Assembly: GCA_946538475.1 (NCBI GenBank)
Contig: CAMNGN010000026.1
Coordinates: forward strand, 1-16,690
Direction: 5' to 3'
DNA: 16,690 bases
Origin: an uncultured Blautia sp.
GTDB taxonomy: Bacteria > Bacillota > Clostridia > Lachnospirales > Lachnospiraceae
Shown here: piece by piece, positions 1-7,463 of the stretch
Numbering within the stretch: the stretch's first letter is position 1
Layout of the letters: every line of letters starts with the position of its first letter
Made by a program: the position numbers and the translations under genes
Notes under the pieces: model-generated
Seen by the model: the letters and a program-made list of their open reading frames with translations, nothing else
Database searches by the model: none
Told to the model about the DNA's origin: nothing

Positions 1-13
1 GGATTATGGCTGT

Positions 14-36
14 AATCGCGCAGTAAATGCGCGATT
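14..36. repeat. Perfect 9-bp hairpin near left edge
   Basis: AATCGCGCA at 14-22 and TGCGCGATT at 28-36 form a perfect stem with a 5-nt loop. No T-run follows in either direction, so it is a poor intrinsic terminator. The octamer GGCTGTAA occurs at 8-15 and again at 38-45, bracketing the stem, which suggests a small repeat-derived element. Confidence 0.45.
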
Positions 37-55
37 CGGCTGTAAACAGTAACTC

Positions 56-123
56 GATGTTACATATTACTAACATCACGTCTTGTAATATTTTGTGAAA
101 AATGATATGATTCCTCTTATAAT
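56..123 (+). promoter_or_regulatory. Promoter and candidate operator of the GntR gene
   Basis: A perfect -10 hexamer TATAAT lies at 118-123. The best -35 is TTGTGA at 93-98 with a long 19-nt spacer, so the -35 is uncertain. Upstream, GATGTTA (56-62) and TAACATC (71-77) form a perfect inverted repeat with an 8-nt gap. This is a plausible dimer site for a GntR/HutC-type regulator, which would fit autoregulation. The palindrome is seen directly; its role as operator is inferred. Confidence 0.45.
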
Positions 124-192
124 GTTCTACGATTTTGTGTGGTTAATAATCGGCTGTTTTGAACAGATCCAAAAAGGAGGAGGGATTCACGG

Positions 193-927
193 ATGGGAGA
201 ATTGAACAAAGGCAGCAGCGTCGCTCTCTACCAGCAGCTGGTGGATGAGATCAAATCAGCGATCGCTTCCGGCAAATTGTCTGAAGGAGACCGCATCATG
301 ACCGAGGCGGAGCTCAGCAAGACCTATGACATCAGCAGGATCACTGTCCGAAAAGCGATAGAAATATTGGTCGAGGAGGGAATCCTGATCAAAAAGCAGG
401 GAATCGGTACGTTCGTGGCCGGCAAAAAGCTGACCCGAAACATGGGCGTCTTTATGGGCTTTTCGCAGAACTGCGAAGCAAACGGGCAAAAACCGGGGAC
501 CAAACTTCTCTCAGCGGCACTGGTAGGCCCGGTCGGCTCTGACGAGAAAAACCTTGGGCTGGGAGAGAACGAGAAGGTGATCGTAATCAGGAGACTGCGC
601 CTGATCGACGATCTGCCGGTTATTCTCGAGGAAAACCATTTTTCCCAAAAGTATGCCTTCCTTCTTGGGGAGAACCTGGAGCGTTCTCTCTACGAGACTC
701 TCAGTGAACATGGCATACAGGCATACGGCGGAAAACGGCGTGTCACTGTGTGCTACGCCACAGCAGCAGAGGCAGAAACTCTCGGAGTGAAAAAGGGTTC
801 CGCACTGCTGCTCATGAAAGATATCTGCGTCAGCCCGGACGGCGAGGTGATACACACCTGCAAGAGCCTGATCTGCCCGGACAGGTACGAGCTGACGATC
901 AATACAATGCCGGAATTTGTTTCGTGA
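193..927 (+). CDS. frlR: GntR-family regulator with UTRA domain, FrlR-like
   Basis: A 244-residue transcription regulator of the GntR/HutC type. Residues about 9-75 form the winged helix-turn-helix, with the hallmark run EAELSKTYDISRITVRKA followed by a wing ending GIGTFV. Residues about 95-235 form a UTRA ligand-binding domain. UTRA domains of this class bind sugar or amino-sugar phosphates and release DNA when liganded. The start is supported by an AAGGAGGAGG ribosome binding site at 174-183. It is followed after 17 nt by an epimerase gene and heads a fructoselysine-type gene set, so the likely effector is a phosphorylated Amadori compound. The family is certain; the FrlR assignment is from context, and another sugar-amine regulator is possible. 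Confidence 0.85.
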   Translation: MGELNKGSSVALYQQLVDEIKSAIASGKLSEGDRIMTEAELSKTYDISRITVRKAIEILVEEGILIKKQGIGTFVAGKKLTRNMGVFMGFSQNCEANGQKPGTKLLSAALVGPVGSDEKNLGLGENEKVIVIRRLRLIDDLPVILEENHFSQKYAFLLGENLERSLYETLSEHGIQAYGGKRRVTVCYATAAEAETLGVKKGSALLLMKDICVSPDGEVIHTCKSLICPDRYELTINTMPEFVS

Positions 928-944
928 CAGTAAGGAGAGACACC

Positions 945-1784
945 ATGATCAACATCAGTATGTCGCGTGTGGCGGCAATGAACATTCAGTATCGTTACTA
1001 TCCGCTCTCTAAATTTCTGGACGATGCAGTGGATAATGGCCTGGTAAACATCGAACTTTGGGGAGCTGCTCCGTTCTTTCATCTTGAAGACATGACATAT
1101 CTGCAGGTGAAGGCGGTTCGTCATGAGATAGAGCGGCGAGGACTTAATCTGGTTTGCCTGACGCCCGAACAGTGCGTGTATCCCATCAACCTGGGCGCGG
1201 CGACACGGGAAGAACGTTTTCGCAGTCTTAAGTTTTTTGAAAATCATCTCCGCGCCGCCGCAGAGCTGGGGACCAAAAAGATGCTGGTGACCACCGGCTG
1301 GGGCTATTTCGACGGCAGCAACCGCGACGAAGCGTGGAAATGGGCCCGTGAAGGAATCTACGACCTGGCCGAGCTGGCAAAAGAGCATGGACTTACACTG
1401 GCGCTGGAGGTGCTTCGCGACGATGAGAGCAATCTTGTGTATAATCTGCCCACCTTGAAACAAATGCTCACAGAGCTTGACCACGACAGCGTGGGCGGCA
1501 TGATCGACACGATCCCGATGGCCATCGCCGGTGAATCACCCGCAGATTATCTGAACGCTCTCGGAGACCGGCTGGTCCATGTCCACTTCATAGACGGCAC
1601 TCCGGGCGGCCATCTGGCCTGGGGCGACGGAAACCTCGATATGGAAAGATATCTTCAGGAGTTTTCAGACGGAGGCTACCAAGGTTTTCTCTCACTGGAA
1701 ATCACCGACGGCAGATACTATATGGACCCAACGGCATCGCTCAGGCAGAGCGTGGAGAGGCTGAGGGAGTTTATACTTTCTTAA
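945..1784 (+). CDS. frlC: Sugar phosphate isomerase/epimerase, FrlC-like TIM barrel
   Basis: A 279-residue AP endonuclease 2-type TIM-barrel protein. FrlC of Escherichia coli interconverts psicoselysine and fructoselysine, and this protein keeps the same landmarks: IELWG at 36-40, TPEQCVYP at 73-80 and the EVLRDDESN stretch at 155-163. The four expected divalent-metal ligands are E155, D188 (in GMIDT), H214 (in HVHF) and E252 (in LEIT). The start is the ATG after a GTAAGGAGA ribosome binding site; the open frame extends further upstream but overlaps the regulator gene. It sits 17 nt after the GntR gene, in the same operon. Its TAA stop lies inside the left arm of a palindromic repeat. The fold is secure; substrate is inferred from neighbours. 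Confidence 0.78.
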   Translation: MINISMSRVAAMNIQYRYYPLSKFLDDAVDNGLVNIELWGAAPFFHLEDMTYLQVKAVRHEIERRGLNLVCLTPEQCVYPINLGAATREERFRSLKFFENHLRAAAELGTKKMLVTTGWGYFDGSNRDEAWKWAREGIYDLAELAKEHGLTLALEVLRDDESNLVYNLPTLKQMLTELDHDSVGGMIDTIPMAIAGESPADYLNALGDRLVHVHFIDGTPGGHLAWGDGNLDMERYLQEFSDGGYQGFLSLEITDGRYYMDPTASLRQSVERLREFILS

Positions 1785-1835
1785 TGGTGTCAGGTACCGT
1801 AAACAATTTATGTTCACGGTACCTGACACCATTAA
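1781..1835. repeat. REP-like palindrome, family B, copy 1 (terminator-like)
   Basis: Two 25-nt arms (1781-1805 and 1811-1835) pair with one A/C mismatch around an ATTTA loop. The arms contain the family B core GGTGTCAGGTACCGT. The left arm overlaps the epimerase stop codon, and the right arm runs into an A/T-rich tail (TTTTTC), so the element probably also terminates the regulator-epimerase transcript. Related copies occur at 13514-13564, 15271-15446 and 15854-15940. Confidence 0.85.
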
Positions 1836-1854
1836 ATTTTTCTAAAAAAAGTAC

Positions 1855-1886
1855 TTGCATATTGTAGCATAACGTTATATAATAAC
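1855..1886 (+). promoter_or_regulatory. frlD promoter with overlapping operator candidate
   Basis: TTGCAT (1855-1860), a 17-nt spacer and TATAAT (1878-1883) form a good sigma-A promoter. The -10 lies inside a perfect inverted repeat, GTTAT-ATA-ATAAC (1874-1886). The string GTTATATAAT is also found over the -10 of the frlB promoter on the other strand. This supports separate transcription of the kinase/transporter unit and shared repression, probably by the GntR protein at 193-927; the repressor identity is inferred. Confidence 0.7.
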
Positions 1887-1925
1887 ATAAACAATACATC
1901 ATAGAACTAATTGGAGGACCCCACA

Positions 1926-2813
1926 GTGAAAATACTCGGACTCGGAGACAACGTAGTTGACAAATACATGCACATCCGCACCATGTATCCCGGCGGTAAC
2001 GCCATGAATATCGCAGCACTCTCCGTACTGTCCGGAGTGGAAGCGGGATATCTTGGCGTGTTTGGCGATGATGAGGCCGGGAGGCATGTCTATCACACAG
2101 CGCAGGCACTCGGGATCGATCTTTCCATGTGCCGCGTATACCACGGCGAAAATGGTTACGCTGAAGTTGAGCTGCGTGATGGCGACAGAACATTTATCGG
2201 CTCGAACGGCGGAGGCGTCTGCATAGACAATCCCATCACTCTCACCGAGCTCGACAAAGAATACATCGCAGGCTATGACGTCTGTCACACCAGCGTGTAC
2301 AGTTATGCCGAAGAAGCACTCCCCGATATCCGCGAAGCATCACCGTTTGTCTCGATGGATTTCTCGGACCGCATCACAGAAGGCTATCTGAAAAAATGCT
2401 GCCCGTATCTTGACATGGCAGAAATCTCCTGCGCATCGATGGAAAAAGAAAAAGTGGTCGAGTGGATGGAAAAAATACAGTCCTACGGCTGCAGGCAGGT
2501 AGTCCTGGCAACCCGGGGTTCCCTCGGAGCTCTGGTCCTGGCAAACGGCAAACTGTATGAACAATCCCCGTGCCTGGTCGAAGCGACCGACACGATGGCG
2601 GCAGGTGATTCATTCATCACAAGTTTCCTGATCCACTACGTGGACGGCCTGAAGACAGCACGAGATTTTCCCATCGAAGGTGGCGAACGCGGAGTGACAA
2701 AGAAGGAAGAATTCCTTGACCTGCAGATGAAGACAAGCCTGTATCAGGCAGCAGTTTTCGCTGCGGATAATTGTAAGCGGGACGGCTCTTTCGGATTTGG
2801 AAAGCAGTTTTGA
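1926..2813 (+). CDS. frlD: PfkB-family sugar kinase, fructoselysine 6-kinase-like
   Basis: A 295-residue ribokinase/PfkB-fold kinase predicted to phosphorylate an Amadori sugar-amine at carbon 6 before deglycation. It matches the FrlD pattern: LGDNVVD-type N-terminus (GDN at 7-9), PGGNAMN at 22-28, SMDFSD in the middle and DTMAAGDSF at 222-230, with D228 as the catalytic base. The family anion-hole motif is usually GAGD; here it reads AAGD. I place the start at GTG 1926, because GGAGG at 1913-1917 then lies 8 nt upstream; the in-frame TTG at 1911 overlaps that ribosome binding site. A lysine/glutamate-rich stretch near residues 250-265 lengthens the C-terminal part relative to E. coli FrlD. 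It has its own promoter, with the transporter genes downstream. Confidence 0.85.
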   Translation: MKILGLGDNVVDKYMHIRTMYPGGNAMNIAALSVLSGVEAGYLGVFGDDEAGRHVYHTAQALGIDLSMCRVYHGENGYAEVELRDGDRTFIGSNGGGVCIDNPITLTELDKEYIAGYDVCHTSVYSYAEEALPDIREASPFVSMDFSDRITEGYLKKCCPYLDMAEISCASMEKEKVVEWMEKIQSYGCRQVVLATRGSLGALVLANGKLYEQSPCLVEATDTMAAGDSFITSFLIHYVDGLKTARDFPIEGGERGVTKKEEFLDLQMKTSLYQAAVFAADNCKRDGSFGFGKQF

Positions 2814-2816
2814 CTG

Positions 2817-2977
2817 ACAGCCCGCGGAGCGGATTGCCTTTGACTGCTACTCTGAACACAGCACGTTTGACATTGAGAGCAATATTTTTAACAGCCCACG
2901 AAGCGGGCAATCGGTTACCGGCGAACAGCTGTCGGTTACCATCGAACGATATTGAGAGCGAGGACGCTTTTAATATA
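2817..2977. repeat. Imperfect tandem repeat, unit about 74-79 bp, two copies
   Basis: Two units fill most of the gap between the kinase and binding-protein genes. Each begins with ACAGCCC followed by a GAAGCGGG-like string (2817 and 2891) and ends with GAYATTGAGAGC (2869-2880 and 2948-2959) plus a T-rich tail. The second unit also carries a short internal duplication of CGGTTACC (about 2912 and 2933). GCCC-ACGAAGC-GGGC at 2893-2907 can form a small hairpin. No terminator or promoter is obvious, so transcription may continue into the transporter genes. Confidence 0.6.
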
Positions 2978-3035
2978 GATACCGGGTGATCAACACCCCA
3001 GCCCCAGAAAGATGCACCATAAAGGAGGCACAAAC

Positions 3036-4346
3036 ATGAATAAGAGGACCGTTACATGGATTCTTGCCACAGCACTCGCAGCAGGCGCACTTGCCACTGC
3101 CGGAACAGTCACTGCATACGCAGAAGAAACCAAAACGATCAAGTTTTTCCACAGATTCCCGGACGAACCCTTCAACAGCTACATCGAGAGAAAGATCGCT
3201 GAGTACGAAGAGATGCACCCCGAGATCGACTTCGTAGTGGAAAGCGCACAGAATGCTCCTTACAAAGAAAAGATCAAAGTAGTTGCCGGCGGCGAAGACT
3301 GCCCGGACATCTTCTTCAGCTGGTGCGGCGAGTTCACCGAGAGATTTATCCGCCAGGGCCTCATCCTCGACCTCAACCCATATCTCGAGGCAGATCCCGA
3401 GTGGGCAGATTCTCTGATCGAGTCCCAGATGATCAACTACACCACATCTGACGGCATGGTATACGGTGTTCCGTTCCGTCTTGACGCAAAAGTAATGTTC
3501 TACAACATCGACCAGTTCGAAGAAGCAGGCTGCGAAGTTCCGACAACATGGGACGAACTGATCGATGTATGCCAGAAGCTGCAGGACGCAGGCTTTACCC
3601 CGATCGCTTACGGAAATCAGGACCTGTGGCCGTCCGCACACTACATCGGAACCTTCAACCAGATGACCGTTTCCGACGAAGTCCGCGCAGTTGACTACGA
3701 ACCGACAACAGGTGCCTTCACCGATGAAGGATATCTTCGTTCCCTGCAGCTGTATCAGGAGCTGATCCCGTACTTCAACGACAACGTTAACGGCATCACC
3801 GCCGACATGGCGCGTTCCAACTTCTGTATGGAAATGGGTGCTATGTACTATGCAGAACTGATCGAGATCCCGTACATCTCCGATCCGACCACCGGTCTTA
3901 ACCCGGACCTCAACTATGGTATGTTCGTATTCCCGACCATCGAGGGCCCCGGAGATCCCGGAATCCTCACCGGCGCACCCGAAGGCTTTGTTGTTTCTTC
4001 CAAGACACAGTATCCGGATGAGTGCGTTGAGTTCCTTAAATGGTTCCTCGGCCAGGAGAGCGGCATCGACGAAGCACAGTCCATCGGCTGGTTCGACGCT
4101 GCAAAAGATACTACCGAAGGCGTTACCGATCAGATGCTTCTTGACGGCTACAACATCATCATGAATGCCGAGAGAATGGGCCCGTGGTTTGACAACGTTC
4201 TTTATTCCACCGTCTGCGATGAGTACCTTACCGCAGTTTCCGACCTGACCAACGGCGATGTTACACCGGAAGACGCAATGGCGAAGATCCAGGCCAAGGC
4301 TCTCGAGGCACAGACACTGGCTGCACAGGCAACACCGGAAGAATAA
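3036..4346 (+). CDS. frlO: Extracellular sugar-type ABC substrate-binding protein
   Basis: A 436-residue family 1 extracellular solute-binding protein (CUT1 type), the ligand receptor of the importer encoded by the next two genes. The start is the ATG after an AAAGGAGG ribosome binding site. Residues 1-30 are a signal peptide (basic start, alanine-rich core) ending AYA before EETK, which reads as a signal peptidase I site. There is no lipobox cysteine, which is unusual for a Gram-positive binding protein that normally stays membrane-anchored. The mature part is acidic and begins with the typical IKFFHRFPDEPFN strand and continues through a GVPFRLDAKVMFYN hinge-type region. FrlO identity is inferred from context; other oligosaccharide receptors have the same architecture. 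Confidence 0.8.
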   Translation: MNKRTVTWILATALAAGALATAGTVTAYAEETKTIKFFHRFPDEPFNSYIERKIAEYEEMHPEIDFVVESAQNAPYKEKIKVVAGGEDCPDIFFSWCGEFTERFIRQGLILDLNPYLEADPEWADSLIESQMINYTTSDGMVYGVPFRLDAKVMFYNIDQFEEAGCEVPTTWDELIDVCQKLQDAGFTPIAYGNQDLWPSAHYIGTFNQMTVSDEVRAVDYEPTTGAFTDEGYLRSLQLYQELIPYFNDNVNGITADMARSNFCMEMGAMYYAELIEIPYISDPTTGLNPDLNYGMFVFPTIEGPGDPGILTGAPEGFVVSSKTQYPDECVEFLKWFLGQESGIDEAQSIGWFDAAKDTTEGVTDQMLLDGYNIIMNAERMGPWFDNVLYSTVCDEYLTAVSDLTNGDVTPEDAMAKIQAKALEAQTLAAQATPEE

Positions 4347-4356
4347 TAGAAAAAAT

Positions 4357-4454
4357 TATGACAGGAGACTGCAGGCTATAGCTACAATGTATCGCCGCGG
4401 GAAGAGTAATTGAAGCGTATGACAGGAAACTGCAGGCTATAGCTGCAGCGTATC
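4357..4454. repeat. Divergent copies of the 61-63 bp repeat family
   Basis: TATGACAGGAGACTGCAGG begins at 4357, and TATGACAGGAAACTGCAGG begins at 4418, giving a 61-bp period with about 36 well-conserved positions. Read on the - strand, the unit has the same order of blocks (CCTGTCAYAC, CTTC, CGCGG) as the clearer repeats at 7333-7460 and 8638-8775, so I treat it as a divergent member. The rest of the 4347-4679 gap contains the hairpin listed next and A/T-rich DNA without a clear gene. Confidence 0.55.
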
Positions 4455-4466
4455 AATGACAGACTC

Positions 4467-4505
4467 ATATCGGGCGGATATTTCCTCGAAATATCCGCCT
4501 GATGT
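4467..4505 (+). terminator. Strong stem-loop between binding-protein and permease genes
   Basis: GGCGGATATTTC (4473-4484) and GAAATATCCGCC (4488-4499) pair perfectly. The stem extends to 4467 and 4505 with two G-U pairs, giving 18 bp around a 3-nt loop. No U-run follows, so it is more likely a 3' stabiliser or partial terminator than a full stop. Such an element commonly lets the binding protein be made in excess over its permeases. Confidence 0.7.
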
Positions 4506-4679
4506 ATAAAATAACCTTAATATTTATAGTAAGCGACATTAATATCTTAACTTTGCCGCCCTGTCACCTCTCATTACAGTTATGGCCGGGGCCTTTCAAA
4601 ATAAGATCATAATTGTCGTTCACTTTAAAACAAGCCGTAACATATGCTGCTGCGGTTGCTGAATAATAAGGAGGGCCAC

Positions 4680-5558
4680 ATGAGATCGAAAAAAAGAACC
4701 CCCTACCTGTATATGCTTCCCGGGCTCCTTATGGTTCTGGTTTTTGTTTATATACCGGTAATCGCGAACTGCGTGTACAGCTTTTTCAGACTTTCTTCGT
4801 ACTCGCAGGGGATGACCTTTGTAGGACTTGACAACTATGTTCGGTTCTTCAGAAATGAGACATTTTGGATCATGATCCGAAACAATTCCCTTTATTGTAT
4901 CATTTCGCTGATCGTTCAGGTGGGCTTCGGAACCGTCATCGCTCTGTTGCTGGAGAGCAAACTTGTAAAAACAAGGGCACGCAATATTTTTAGAAACATC
5001 TATTATATTCCCGCGTTGATTTCCCTGACGGCAGTCGGCCTTATGTTCACGTTCGTGTACGAACCGAACCTGGGTCTTCTGAATTCCGCTCTCAAAGCAC
5101 TTGGACTCAGTTCCATGACGCAATCCTGGCTCGGCGATTCAAAGCTGGCCATCTATTGTATCATTGCGATGAGCCAATGGCAGTTCACCGGATATATCAC
5201 ACTTCTTATGGTGGTGGCCTTCCAAAATGTCAGTGAAGATTATATCGAGGCGGCGATCGTGGACGGTGCAGGTCCCGTAAGACGTGCGATCAGTATTTTG
5301 ATCCCGCTGGCGAAAGAGCAGCTTCTGGTTTGTATTATCATCACCATCATCGGAGCGTTCAAGCTGTTTACGGAGGTTTATTCCACCACGGCGGGCGGTC
5401 CGGGCAACAGTTCACAGGTGCTGGGCCTGTTCCTGTACCAGAACGCGTTCCTGCATGACGATCTTGGCATGGCAGCAGTTACCGGTGTGTTCATCTTTGT
5501 GATCACCATGGCTATATCAATCGTCCAGATCAGAGTTTCAAGATCCGGCGAGCAGTAA
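4680..5558 (+). CDS. frlN: ABC sugar importer permease (MalF/UgpA type)
   Basis: A 292-residue integral membrane protein with about six hydrophobic segments, forming half of the transmembrane channel of a CUT1 importer. The BPD_transp_1 cytoplasmic loop is clear: EAAIVDGAGPVRRAISILIPL starts at residue 190, with the conserved glycine at 196 for docking the ATPase. The chosen ATG follows AAGGAGG at 4668-4674. The upstream in-frame ATG at 4644 would place that ribosome binding site inside the gene and is rejected. The next permease starts 13 nt after this gene. FrlN/FrlM numbering is contextual only. Confidence 0.82.
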   Translation: MRSKKRTPYLYMLPGLLMVLVFVYIPVIANCVYSFFRLSSYSQGMTFVGLDNYVRFFRNETFWIMIRNNSLYCIISLIVQVGFGTVIALLLESKLVKTRARNIFRNIYYIPALISLTAVGLMFTFVYEPNLGLLNSALKALGLSSMTQSWLGDSKLAIYCIIAMSQWQFTGYITLLMVVAFQNVSEDYIEAAIVDGAGPVRRAISILIPLAKEQLLVCIIITIIGAFKLFTEVYSTTAGGPGNSSQVLGLFLYQNAFLHDDLGMAAVTGVFIFVITMAISIVQIRVSRSGEQ

Positions 5559-5571
5559 GAGGAGGAGAATC

Positions 5572-6396
5572 ATGAAAAAACAAACTGTACTTAAAGTCCT
5601 TCTCTATGCATTGTTCATTCTTCTTGCAGCGATCATCATCCTGCCGCTGGCCTGGATGTTCCTGAATTCGCTGAAGACCAACAAGGAGCTTTTCCAAAAT
5701 TCACTGGCATTGCCTGAAGTCCCGCAGTTTGGCAACTGGGTTAAGGCATGGCAGTCGGGACTTTACCGGTATTTTGGAAATTCGCTGATCGTAAGTGTGA
5801 TCTCGCTTATTGGTATTCTTGTACTTTCGTCGCTTCTCGCTTATGGTATTACTCGTTTTCAGACAAAGGGCGGCGGGCTGATCTTCCTCATCGTGCTTGG
5901 CGGTATGGCACTGTCCGAGCAGGTTGCGCTGGTTCCGCTGTACAAGATCCTGAAGGCGATCCACATTTACAATACGTATTTGGCGCTGATCCTTCCGTAT
6001 ATTGCGTTCCGAATTCCGTTTACGGTGTTCCTGATGAGGTCATATTTCCTGTCGATCCCTAAGGAACTGGAAGAGGCCGCGATCGTTGATGGATACAACA
6101 GCTTTCAGATTTTCATGAAGATCATCGTGCCGATCAGTAAACCGGTGTTTTCGGCCTGCGGTATCGTGAGCTTGAACCATGTGTGGAATGAATTCCTGTT
6201 TGCCAACGTTTTCCTGGAGAGCAAAAAACTGATGACTATTCCGATCGGTCTGATGACTTTTAAGGGCGACCTCAGAGCAGACTATACCGGTATGCTTGCA
6301 GGCATTCTGCTGGCGTCGATGCCGCTGATCATCCTGTTCCTGTGTATGTCGAGGCAGTTTATCAGAGGCCTGACTGCGGGGGCGGTCAAAGGATAA
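5572..6396 (+). CDS. frlM: ABC sugar importer permease (MalG/UgpE type)
   Basis: A 274-residue permease with about six membrane segments, partner of the preceding permease. The EAA loop reads LEEAAIVDGYNSFQIFMKI from residue 167, with the conserved glycine at 174. Length and the ending RQFIRGLTAGAVKG are standard for the MalG-type subunit. The start has a GAGGAGGAG ribosome binding site. No ATP-binding subunit is present anywhere in the window. In Bacillus subtilis the fructosamine importer uses a shared multitask ATPase (MsmX), and the same is likely here. A palindromic repeat follows within 10 nt of the stop. Confidence 0.82.
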   Translation: MKKQTVLKVLLYALFILLAAIIILPLAWMFLNSLKTNKELFQNSLALPEVPQFGNWVKAWQSGLYRYFGNSLIVSVISLIGILVLSSLLAYGITRFQTKGGGLIFLIVLGGMALSEQVALVPLYKILKAIHIYNTYLALILPYIAFRIPFTVFLMRSYFLSIPKELEEAAIVDGYNSFQIFMKIIVPISKPVFSACGIVSLNHVWNEFLFANVFLESKKLMTIPIGLMTFKGDLRADYTGMLAGILLASMPLIILFLCMSRQFIRGLTAGAVKG

Positions 6397-6404
6397 TGAG
6401 GTTT

Positions 6405-6498
6405 GGGGACGTTTCTCAATGAGTACCTGGGGACGTTTCTCAATGACTCATTTTTGCACGCAAAAATAAGTCATTGAGAAACGTCCCCAGGTACTCAT
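6405..6498. repeat. REP-like palindrome, family A, copy 1: 80-bp hairpin plus extra arm
   Basis: Positions 6419-6498 form a nearly perfect 80-nt inverted repeat centred at 6458.5, with a single C/A mismatch (6449/6468). It pairs right to the centre through ATTTTTGC and GCAAAAAT. The arm core is GGGGACGTTTCTCAATGA, and an additional direct copy of it lies at 6405-6422, 24 nt before the copy in the left arm. It separates the permease from the PHP gene and could end or attenuate transcription, although no classical U-tail follows. Confidence 0.9.
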
Positions 6499-6532
6499 CA
6501 TTGACCAAAATGTGATTGCAGAGGGTTAGGTT

Positions 6533-7249
6533 ATGAAGATAAGCGATTATCACGTGCATTCTTCCATCTCGCCGGATGGAAAGGCATCCATGCAGGAGAT
6601 GTGTGAGGCCGCAGTAGAAAAAGGCCTTGAGAAGGTTGTTTTCACAGAACATTATGAATGTTACAGGCTTGGAGTCAGGTCAAAGTACTTTAACAGGGAG
6701 TATCTCGAGCGCTATTTCAAAGAGCTGGAGAAGAACAGGGAGCGATTTGCGGGGAAACTGGAGATAGGCGCGGGAATCGAGCTCGGCCAGCCGCATCTTG
6801 ATATGCAGGAGGCTCTCATGGTGACTTCTTATCCCTTTGATTATATTTTGGGCTCCGTTCACAAACTGGGAAATGTTGATCTGGGCTGGATTCGTTTTAC
6901 AGAGAACAATAGGCTGACGCTCACCGAGACATACTTCAGGGAAGTGGAGGCTCTGTCGGCGGAGGGAATCTATGACTGCATCGGCCATCTGGATTATGTG
7001 AAGAAACACTGTGCAAGGTGCGGGGTCCCCTACGAGAAGGAACGGTATCAGGGAATCATTGAGCGGATCCTCCGAAACGTGATCGCAAGAGGAAAAGGGA
7101 TAGAAATCAACACCTCCTGCATCGGAAGCGGACCGGATGAAACAATGCCCGATACCGAAGTGCTGCAGATGTATAAAGACCTGGGCGGGACGATCGTAAC
7201 CTTCGGTTCCGATGCCCATGTGCCGGAGAGGGTTGGGTATATGGTGTGA
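6533..7249 (+). CDS. PHP-domain phosphatase, histidinol-phosphatase-like, shortened C-terminus
   Basis: A 238-residue PHP-superfamily metal-dependent phosphoesterase resembling HisK/HisJ-type histidinol phosphatases. The metal-binding motifs are present in order: H7-x-H9 with D15 (DYHVHSSISPDG), TEH at 38-40, GIE near 64, SVH near 89, GHLDY near 132, and GSDAH near 205. It stops only about seven residues after GSDAH, whereas relatives usually continue some 25-30 residues with a terminal helix. A family A repeat begins 4 nt after the stop, so the end may have been cut by the repeat. There is no other his gene in the window, so a role on a sugar phosphate of the neighbouring pathway is as likely as histidine synthesis. 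The ribosome binding site is weak (GAGGG at 6521-6525). Confidence 0.72.
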   Translation: MKISDYHVHSSISPDGKASMQEMCEAAVEKGLEKVVFTEHYECYRLGVRSKYFNREYLERYFKELEKNRERFAGKLEIGAGIELGQPHLDMQEALMVTSYPFDYILGSVHKLGNVDLGWIRFTENNRLTLTETYFREVEALSAEGIYDCIGHLDYVKKHCARCGVPYEKERYQGIIERILRNVIARGKGIEINTSCIGSGPDETMPDTEVLQMYKDLGGTIVTFGSDAHVPERVGYMV

Positions 7250-7253
7250 TTGC

Positions 7254-7323
7254 GGGGACGGTTCTCAATGTGTCACGGAACCTGTCCCACGACTCACTTT
7301 TTCAGTGGTCTTGAACCGTCCCC
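7254..7323. repeat. REP-like palindrome, family A, copy 2
   Basis: GGGGACGGTTC (7254-7264) and GAACCGTCCCC (7313-7323) are perfect inverted arms around a 48-nt interior. The reversed right half continues AAGACCACTGAAAAAG, which matches a solitary half at 8599-8629. The element begins 4 nt after the PHP stop codon. Confidence 0.85.
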
Positions 7324-7332
7324 ATTGATCCA

Positions 7333-7460
7333 TGAAGACGAAGCGGAAGTTGTGACAGGCCTTGGAAAACAAGATTAAGCAAAATCCGCGGTATGTGAAG
7401 ATGAAGCGGAGTGTGTGACAGGCGTTGGAAAAGTAGAGTTTCCATAATCAGAGGTATGAA
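7333..7460. repeat. 61-63 bp tandem repeat, inverted relative to 8638 copies
   Basis: Two units start at 7333 and 7396 (TGAAGAYGAAGCGGA, then GTGACAGGCSTTGGAAAA), with a weak third start near 7457. On the - strand the unit reads TCCAACGCCTGTCACACAC, then TCCGCTTCATCTTC, then ACATACCGCGG, which aligns block for block with the units at 8638-8775. The array lies just outside the 3' end of the deglycase gene. Confidence 0.7.
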
Positions 7461-7463
7461 ACG

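Noticed and set aside
753..1484. 243-residue - strand frame over the regulator/epimerase junction
   Set aside because: It crosses two real genes, is cysteine- and histidine-rich and has no domain signature.
1911..1925. TTG start for the PfkB kinase
   Set aside because: The TTG overlaps the GGAGG ribosome binding site that serves GTG 1926; family proteins begin at the KILGLGDN strand.
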